Source of the DNA: Cladorhizidae sp. MBARI D1340-BT2
Lineage: Eukaryota > Porifera > Demospongiae > Poecilosclerida > Cladorhizidae
NCBI GenBank assembly: GCA_028752905.1
Contig: JAQNBH010000003.1
Span: forward strand, 3,305,609-3,369,608
Reading direction: 5' to 3'
Length of the DNA: 64,000 nt
Shown: in pieces, positions 56,956 through 64,000 of the stretch
Numbering within the stretch: the stretch's first letter is position 1
Layout of the letters: each line of letters opens with the position of its first letter
Made by a program: the position numbers and the translations under genes
Notes under the pieces: model-generated
The model's database searches: none
What the model saw: the letters and a program-made list of their open reading frames with translations, nothing else
What the model was told of the DNA's origin: nothing

Positions 56956-58185
56956 CGATTCTTGTCCACTTAATCTTAGCCCTATCTCTAGTTCTAGCCC
57001 CTATAGCCATAGGCCCTGCTCTAGTTCTAGCTCTAGCCTGTCCCTAGCTCTATAGTCCTATCCCTAGCTCCAGCCCTTATAGCCATAGGCCCTACTCTAG
57101 TCCTAGCTCTAGCTCTATAGCCCTAGTCCTAGCTCTAGCCCTACTCTAGCCCTAGTCCTAGCTGTAGTCCTATTCCTAGCTCTAGCCTTATAGCCATAGG
57201 CCCTGCTCTAGTCCTAGCTCTAGTCTATCCCTAGCTCTATAGCCCTAGTCCTAGCTCTAGCCCTAGTCCTAGCTGTAGTCCTATTCCTAGCTCTAGCCTT
57301 ATAGCCATAAGCCCTGGCCCTATAGTCCTCTAGTCCTAGCTCTAGTCTATCCCTAGCTCTATAGCCCTAGTCCTAGCTCTAGCCCTATAGCCCTACTCTA
57401 GCCCTAGTCCTAGCTGTAGTCCTATTCCTAGCTCTAGCCTTATAGCCATAGGCCCTACTCTAGTCCTAGCTCTAGTCTATCCCTAGCTCTATAGTCGCTC
57501 TAGCCCTAGTCTAGCCCTAGTCGTAGCTCTGGCCCTATAGTCCTATTCCTAGCTCTAGCCCTAGTCCTAGCTCTAGCCCTATAGTCCTATTCCTAGTTCT
57601 AGCCCTAGTCGTAGCTCTAGTCCTAGCTCTAGCCCTATAGTCCTATTCCTAGTTCTAGCCCTAGTCGTAGCTCTAGTCCTAGCTCTAGCCCTATAGTCCT
57701 ATTCCTGGCCCTGCTCTAGTCCTAGCTCTAGGCCTGTAGTCCTACATAACCTTGGCCCTACTCTAGCCTTCTGGTTTTAGCCTCCTCCCAGTTTTAGCCC
57801 TATAGTCCTAACCTTAGCTCTAGCCCTAGCCTAGCTCCAGCCCTATAATTCCAGCCCTAGCTCTAGCTATATAGTCCTAACCCTAGCTCTAGCTCTATAG
57901 TCCTAACCCTAGCTCTAGCTATATAGTCCTAACCCTAGCTCTAGCTCTATAGTCCTAACCCTAGCTCTATCCCCATAGTCATATGTAGACCTAGCTCTGG
58001 CCATACATATACAGTCCCTATCTCTAGCCCTATAGTGCTAGTACTAGCTCTAGCACTAACCCTGTAGTTCTAGCCCTATAGTCCTAGCTCTAGCACTAAC
58101 CCTGTAGTTCCAGCCCTATAGTCCTAACCCTAGCCCAAACTAGGGATCCACCACTGGACCCACCTGTAGTCCTAACCCTAGCCCA
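56956..58185. repeat. CCCTAG/CTCTAG degenerate array
   Basis: About 1.2 kb of CTAGCTCTAGCCCTATAGTC-type words. Longer units of about 110 bases with TTATAGCCATAGGCCCT recur at 57003, 57079, 57187, 57300 and 57440. Same hexamer family as the arrays in introns 3 and 6. Confidence 0.92.
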
Positions 58186-58483
58186 AGTGGGGTTGGGGAG
58201 GGAGGGTTGCCTGAAATGATTTCCTTGGTCCACCCACTTTTACAAAGACCAGGCGCTGTAGAAAAGTTGCCATATTGCTAATCCTCATCATCATCATCAT
58301 CTGTATGACTTTGATCTGGAAGGGATGGGGAATTTTAAATCGAGAGGTAAACCCTTCCTTCCCTAATTTGTATGAGACCTTTGATGTGTGTGCTCACTCT
58401 CCTCCCTGCTCAAGATTTACCCTCAACTCGTACATCAACTCTTCTTTCTTCTGTTCTTCCTCCCCCACACATCTCTCAATCAG
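58186..58483. other. end of TTC17 intron 8
   Basis: Unique, CT-rich at the end, acceptor CATCTCTCAATCAG. A CAT run lies at 58285-58300. Confidence 0.6.
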
Positions 58484-58705
58484 CATGGTCCTAACTGGCT
58501 TCTCTTTGACCTCGCCTCTCTCTACTGGCGAGCCAGAGGAGATCCAATGCAATCCATCGAATGTCTTCGTCGTGCCGTGCACTTTGCACCCCGGAAAAAC
58601 AGGGACATTGGTTACGTGGGTCTGGCCAACGTACTCTTCCATCAGGGTTACCTTAATGAGGCTGTGATAATGGCCCGTGCAGCCCTAGATATCAGCAGGT
58701 GCTCG
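58484..58705 (+). CDS. TTC17: TTC17 exon 9 (second TPR block)
   Basis: 222-base exon (74 codons): HGPNWLLFDLASLYWRARGD, then IECLRRAVHFAPRKNRDIGY, VGLANVLFHQGYLNEAVIMA and RAALDISRCS. It matches the C-terminal TPRs of vertebrate TTC17 (WLILNEAGLYWRAVGN, VPLVNLANLLIHYG). It is close to exons 4 and 5 of the same gene (LASLYWRARG in both). Donor TCG|GTAAGT, phase 0; an alternative GTGCTC eight bases upstream is weaker. The next exon, which should encode LxLGNxYLALKN and the last Cys motif, was not found before 64000. Confidence 0.93.
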
Positions 58706-58799
58706 GTAAGTGTGTTTAGTGTGTTTTAAGAAGTATGGACCAACATATTTACACAAGTCTGACTGTTTACAACCTTGACTGTATGGGCAATGCCTGTAA
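58706..58799. other. start of TTC17 intron 9
   Basis: Short unique stretch. Confidence 0.5.
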
Positions 58800-59278
58800 A
58801 CCACACTATTTCAAAACTTACTGTTTCATACCCAAGTGTTCAAAACACACTGTTTCATACCCAAGTATTCAAAACCTACTATGTTTCATACCCAAGTACA
58901 CTGTTTCATACCCAAGTATTCAAAACTTCTATGTTTCATACCCAAGTATACTGTTTCATACCCAAGTATTCTATGTTTCATACCCAAGTACACTGTTTCA
59001 TACCCAAGTATTCAAAACTTCTATGTTTTATACCCAAGTATACTGTTTCATACCCAAGTATTCAATGTTTCATACCCAAGTTTACTGTTTCATACCCAAG
59101 TATTCAAAACATACTATTTTTCACACCCAAGTGTTCAAAACATACTATATTTCATACCCAAGTATACTGTTTCATACCCATGTATTCAAAACGTACTATT
59201 TTTCATACCCAAGTGTTCAAACATGCTATGTTTCATACCCAAGTGTTCAAACATGCTATGTTTCATACCCAAGTTTAT
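58800..59278. repeat. repeat of TGTTTCATACCCAAGTATTC
   Basis: About 20 copies of GTTTCATACCCAAGT separated by AAAACATACTAT, ACTTCTAT or AC words. Unit length is 18-32 bases. The three open frames are artefacts. Confidence 0.93.
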
Positions 59279-59595
59279 CAACACTAATGACTAGCTATAC
59301 TACGTATGTACATATAGAGGGATGGTCATCCCTAGCTAGGGCTTAGCCGACACAAACCTAGCCCTAGCCCTAGCCCTTGAACACCACAGCACTTGACCTG
59401 TCCTACATAGCACTACAAGTGTAGCCGCATACTTGTGTGACCTTAGCGCGTGACTCTTACTGTTTAGCCGGGTCACCCTTACTGGCGACATCGCGAAATA
59501 GTTCCATGCATCCTGGGAATTCCGGGATGTCGTAGGAAAGTTTGTGGCAGCTACTAGGCATTTGTGACTGTACGATATAAACTTCACTAAGATAT

Positions 59596-59626
<31 letters not shown>

Positions 59627-60177
59627 CCCATTTTGGTACTCATGGAACATTCTTGTAGACACTGTGTACAATAGCTACATCATGTTTCCAGAATGTGTAA
59701 CACACTGAGCATGCTCACGACAGCTTTAAGGACCACATCCAAAAATGCTATTGGCAGCATGCCAGTCAAAGAAATCTGTGTACATTATGTCAATTAACAT
59801 CACTTCACTGCAAAACAAACTTGAATAGATACATACACTTATATAATAGCTACATACATATAGACATAAACTGCTTTAATTAGAGCTCTGTTGTACCTGG
59901 GGTGTGATCAACATAGTGACTAGACTGAAACCATGTATTCACTTGTAAATTCATTGTAGACCAAAGGTGTTCAATACTGTTAAGTCGTAGCTCGTAGGAT
60001 CCTAGCTGCTTCAAAGAGTTGGTGGCGTATCGGGTGCCAAGAATGAGCCGTATTTATCAGAAGTATCAAAGGTTGGTCAAGGGAAGAGGGAGACTGCTAG
60101 TTGGTGTGTGCGTGCGTGCCCGCATGTGTGTAAGTTTCTATGCACGTACCAATTTCTAGCTGAAATGTTCCTGTTTT
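59279..60177. other. single-copy intron 9 segment
   Basis: About 900 bases of unique sequence with an AT run at 59598-59622 and a GTGCGTGC patch at 60105-60130. No second gene seen. Confidence 0.4.
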
Positions 60178-60795
60178 TTAATCTTCCTTGGGAGGAGGGA
60201 CCTCGGCCATCTTTTCTTTGTGAGGAGGGACTTCGGCCATTTTGTTCACAAGTTCTTTAAGCTCATCTACGTCGTTTTCTAGATCGAGTTCTGGATATTT
60301 CTCTATACAGACGTCCATCTTTTCGTGGATCTTTTCATGGATCTTGCACACCTTGAGCAGGACAAGATCTCTGTACGTTGTGAGGTGGTTCTGAATAGTT
60401 TGATCTTTGTACACTACCAGCAAGAAGAGGCTGATAAGAACGGCCATGGCTACGAGGAGAAGGTACGTCACAATCTTCACGGTGAGTATGCAACGTTCAT
60501 CTCGAAGACTTCCATCACTGGTGTGTTGTGGTTCTTTACAAGTCTCTCGAACATCTCTGTCTATGAAAACTTCAGGTTCCTTATAAATTGCTTTCCCTGT
60601 TACATGAGGAGGAGCCTTATCTCTGACAGGTCCATGCCGATATTGTAGCTGGGGAAATCTCTCTGCAAATTCCTTGGTTGCCTTGAACCAAGAGTGGATA
60701 GTCCTGGTGAACATGACCCCAGAGTACTTGTTCGAGCACCATGAGGACTCTTTATCTTGAATGATGTACACTGCCATTCTCAGGACTGGATCCAA
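60178..60795 (-). CDS. small one-pass membrane protein, unknown family
   Basis: 205-residue open frame, antisense to TTC17 in the intron after exon 9. One clear membrane segment at about 104-129 (LTVKIVTYLLLVAMAVLISL then FLLVVY). The N-terminal part has four Cys and charged segments. The C-terminal part is helical and acidic (KIHEKIHEKMDVCIEK, DVDELKELVNKM) and ends in a doubled KMAEVPP-KE tail from a 30-base DNA repeat. No signal peptide. Codon use and complexity are normal, unlike the repeat frames around it. It could be a single-exon gene or the main exon of a longer one. Start chosen at the first ATG; Met7 is an alternative. I recognise no family. Confidence 0.6.
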   Translation of the reverse strand: MDPVLRMAVYIIQDKESSWCSNKYSGVMFTRTIHSWFKATKEFAERFPQLQYRHGPVRDKAPPHVTGKAIYKEPEVFIDRDVRETCKEPQHTSDGSLRDERCILTVKIVTYLLLVAMAVLISLFLLVVYKDQTIQNHLTTYRDLVLLKVCKIHEKIHEKMDVCIEKYPELDLENDVDELKELVNKMAEVPPHKEKMAEVPPPKED

Positions 60796-62381
60796 TAAAA
60801 CAACTCTTGGATGTCAAGCTTATTCAAATAGGCTATTTGCAAGCAGATGCACTGCAGTTACAGTCACTTACACATGTATTCTGACACAGGAGAGATACCA
60901 AGTCTTCTGGAAGCTCTTAGCTATTATTACTCTCTGCTTCCAGGCTTTTGTACATACATGGATATGTATACACACACAACAGCAGTAGCAGCCAAAGGCT
61001 ATAGATACATTTTTGGCTCAGGATTTCTACTCTACTCAAGCTCTTCTCAACTGAATGTTTTGCTTGGATGCTGTGTTTAAATACAGCTGTTCATGTAGAG
61101 AAATATGTGGGGGAGTGTCAGAATTCCTTCAATTAGAGTTTTGTGTGTCCTCTTAGAGATTTTGCATCACTGTATATGCAGCTACAGCTGGAGTACAATA
61201 CTTACATGTGATTGGCTGTAGTTATTCAAACATATTTTTGTATGTGTGTGTGCGTGCATCCAAATCGAATTTCACCAGTCTAGGGTTTCTGTTGGAGACA
61301 CAAGGCTCATGTGTAAGACTTACCCGACATTTCAACAAGACAGCAACACTCCGGTTGTGGTAATGAGGCAGCTCTTTGAAAGCCTTCAAAGTTACCAATT
61401 AGCCAGGTAGTAGTCTCGATGTTGGCTTCATGCCTTTTGCATGCACCTTCACGGAGGACGGTGTGTAGTGTGTTTCCGTGTGAAGAAGTTGCATAACATC
61501 TGGGAAAAAGCAGGGCCATTGTTAGCACCTCTGCACTCCTGCCATAGTTGAGCTGAAGTAGGCCCATACCCATTCCAGCCCTAGCCCTGGGACATCTTCT
61601 TTCCATAGACAAACCAACAAATGGCCATCAGGCATGGCCTCTGTGAAGAACAAGCATCAAGCTTACAGGTAGGCCTCTGACAACACTTCTACTTCCCATT
61701 CCTCTGACCATCTCTGGAGTGAGCATGAAGACGATACCAGATTGCAGGAAGTATTTTTCACTCCCTTTTCATTTGGTTTTTCTATAGCATATGAGAAGAA
61801 TGACAATCCAGTTCCTGTGTGGCAGGCTGGACTTAGAGAGACTTAGTAATGAATGTTCCTAATGACCTCTATAATATATTTATATACAATCAGAAATTTG
61901 AATTTAAATAAAATTCCTTGGATTTGAAACATTTGTCAAAGAAGCTCTACCTTTTTTCCCAATCATGTCTGCCAATTGTTCACAGTTCATGGGCATTCAT
62001 TGAGGGTCTTCAAGCTTGTTTAATTACCAGCACTTCACTAGAACGGCATGTCACTGAATTCGGATGTGTGGTCTCAGATATTGAAGGTCTTGTTTTTGTG
62101 TAGAGGAATTGCTACAAGTTATTGCGATCCAGAGCACATTGTTTCATGGCATCAGGGTTTTCTCAGAGGGGGGGGAGGGGAGGGAGGACCATTTGGGATC
62201 CCCTCCCTCTCTAGGGGGAAGGAAGAAGGGGGGCGGGGAGGGAAGACTGTTTGAGATCCCCTCCCTCTCTAGGCAGCACCCTACATGTACGTGATGATGG
62301 GCAAAGTGTTGGTCTAGTCCTAGTTACAACTAGTTTTAATCTCAAATAGAAAATGTAATCTTCTGGGAGAGCATTCTTGAA
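60796..62381. other. single-copy segment with a doubled G-rich patch
   Basis: Mostly unique. At 61307-61612 the - strand has a 101-codon frame without a recognised domain. At 62152-62275 a patch begins CAGGGTTTTCTCAGAGGGGG and contains GATCCCCTCCCTCTCTAGG twice (62199, 62257); this may be another G/C-tract element. No further TTC17 exon recognised. Confidence 0.4.
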
Positions 62382-64000
62382 CTGTCATACTAGTTGGTAT
62401 ATAGTCCTACATGTACTATTATGCTAGTTGGTGTGTAGTCCTACCTGTACTGCCATACTAGTTGGTGTGTAGTCCTACCTGTACTGCCATGCTAGTTGGT
62501 GTGTAGTCCTACCTGTACTGCCATGCTAGTTGGTGTGTAGTCCTACCTGTTACTGCCATGCTAGTTGGTATATAGTCCTACCTGTACTGCCATGCTAGTT
62601 GGTGTGTAGTCCTACCTGTACTGTCATGCTAGTTGGTGTGTAGTCCTACCTGTACTGCCATGCTAGTTGGTGTATAGTCCTACCCGTACTGCCATGCTAT
62701 TTGGTATATAGTCCTACCTGTACTGCCATGCTATTTGGTATATAGTCCTACCTGTACTGCCATGCTAGTTGGTGTGTAGTCCTACCTGCACTGCCATGCT
62801 AGTTGGTATGTAGTCCTCTGCCATGCTAGTTGGTGTGCAGTCCTACCTGTACTGCCATGCTAGTTGGTGTATAGTCCTACCTGTACTGCCATGCTAGTTG
62901 GTGTATAGTCCTACCTGTACTCCCATGCTAGTTGGTGTGCAGTCCTACCTGTACTGTCATGCTAGTTGGTGTATAGTCCTACCTGTACTGCCATGCTAGT
63001 TGGTGTATAGTCCTACCTGTACTGCCATGCTAGTTGGTGTATAGTCCTACCTGTACTGCCATGCTATTTGGTGTGTAGTCCTACCTGTACTGCCATGCTA
63101 GTTGGTGTATAGTCCTACCAGTACTGCCATGCTAGTTGGTGTGTAGTCCTACCTGTACTGCCATGCTAGTTGGTATATAGTCCTACCTGTACTGCCATGC
63201 TAGTTGGTATATAGTCCTACCTGTACTGCCATGCTAGTTGGTGTGTAGTCCTACCTGTACTGCCATGCTAGTTGGTGTGTAGTCCTACCTGTACTGCCAT
63301 GCTAGTTGGTATATAGTCCTACCTGTACTGCCATGCTAGTTGGTATATAGTCCTACCTGTACTGCCATGCTAGTTGGTGTGTAGTCCTACCTGTACTGCC
63401 ATGCTAGTTGGTATATAGTCCTACCTGTACTGCCATGCTAGTTGGTATATAGTCCTACCTGTACTGCCATGCTAGTTGGTGTGTAGTCCTACCTGTACTG
63501 CCATGCTAGTTGGTGTGTAGTCCTACCTGTACTGCCATGCTAGTTGGTATATAGTCCTACCTGTACTGCCATGCTAGTTGGTATATAGTCCTACCTGTAC
63601 TGCCATGCTAGTTGGTGTGTAGTCCTACCTGTACTGCCATGCTAGTTGGTGTGTAGTCCTACCTGTACTGCCATGCTAGTTGGTGTGCAGTCCTACCTGT
63701 ATTGCCATGCTAGTTGGTGTATAGTCCTACCTGTACTGCCATGCTAGTTGGTGTGTAGTCCTACCTGTACTGTCATGCTAGTTGGTGTGTAGTCCTACCT
63801 GTACTGCCATGCTAGTTGGTGTATAGTCCTACCTGTACTGCCATGCTATTTGGTATATAGTCCTACCTGTACTGCCATGCTAGTTGGTGTATAGTCCTAC
63901 CTGTACTGCCATGCTAGTTGGTGTGTAGTCCTACCTGCACTGCCATGCTAGTTGGTGTGTAGTCCTACCTGTACTGCCATGCTAGTTGGTGTGTAGTCCT
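62382..64000. repeat. 34-bp minisatellite, second locus, about 48 copies, runs off the window
   Basis: Same unit and orientation as 30143-31190 (CTGCCATGCTAGTTGGTGTG plus TAGTCCTACCTGTA). GGTGTGTAG, GGTGTATAG and GGTATATAG variants are mixed. From 63040 on a block of about 136 or 170 bases (two GTGTG units, two TATAT units) repeats several times, so the array is partly higher-order. Confidence 0.97.

Noticed and set aside
58698..58705. Alternative donor GTGCTC inside exon 9
   Set aside because: GTAAGT at 58706 is a far better donor and keeps phase 0.
61307..61612. 101-codon frame on the - strand as a gene
   Set aside because: No recognised domain and no context. The length is within what chance gives in unique DNA.

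Overview
The window is a piece of an animal nuclear genome. It has spliced genes with GT-AG introns, a kinesin, a tetratricopeptide protein, hAT-type and Penelope-like transposon remains, and very large amounts of simple, mini- and satellite repeat. The protein families are animal-wide. The repeat style and transposon mix suggest an invertebrate, possibly a sponge or another early-branching animal, but the sequence does not fix the species.

The window is dominated by one gene, an orthologue of TTC17 on the + strand. I could place nine coding exons between 4206 and 58705. They join in phase to 2478 bases (826 codons) with GT-AG boundaries throughout. They encode a signal peptide, the HWVVTEDGKI motif, and two halves that each hold a Pro/Cys motif followed by a TPR block. 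The last exon(s), with the rest of the second TPR block and the stop, were not found and probably lie past 64000. Head to head with it, 269 bases away on the - strand, is the first exon of a KIF6-like kinesin (3418-3936). Its first intron runs leftward into a 49-bp satellite that fills bases 1-3180. The short gap between the two start codons is probably a shared promoter.

The introns are packed with more than thirty different tandem arrays (units from 3 to 116 bp), which I estimate cover about half of the window. None enters an exon, with one exception at the exon 7 border. Exon 7 (35147-35327) ends in a 66-bp minisatellite whose unit includes the end of the exon and its 5' splice site. About 26 decoy donor sites therefore lie behind the real one. 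An intact hAT transposon (37048-40486, 728-residue transposase on the - strand) sits inside that array.

Other mobile DNA: a broken second hAT transposase (about 48790-50040), a frameshifted GIY-YIG fragment of a Penelope-like element (about 20575-20870), a short retroelement reverse-transcriptase tail (19768-19953), several foldback (MITE-like) elements, and five copies of a hammerhead-ribozyme-like sequence (6.1, 19.1, 19.3, 21.4 and 54.0 kb). The copy at 54069-54101 keeps the full catalytic core and a palindromic ACGT in place of stem III, the form known for Penelope-associated ribozymes that cut as dimers. One further single-exon gene candidate, a small one-pass membrane protein, lies antisense at 60178-60795. 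The window ends in a second large block of a 34-bp minisatellite that also occurs 31 kb earlier in the same gene.
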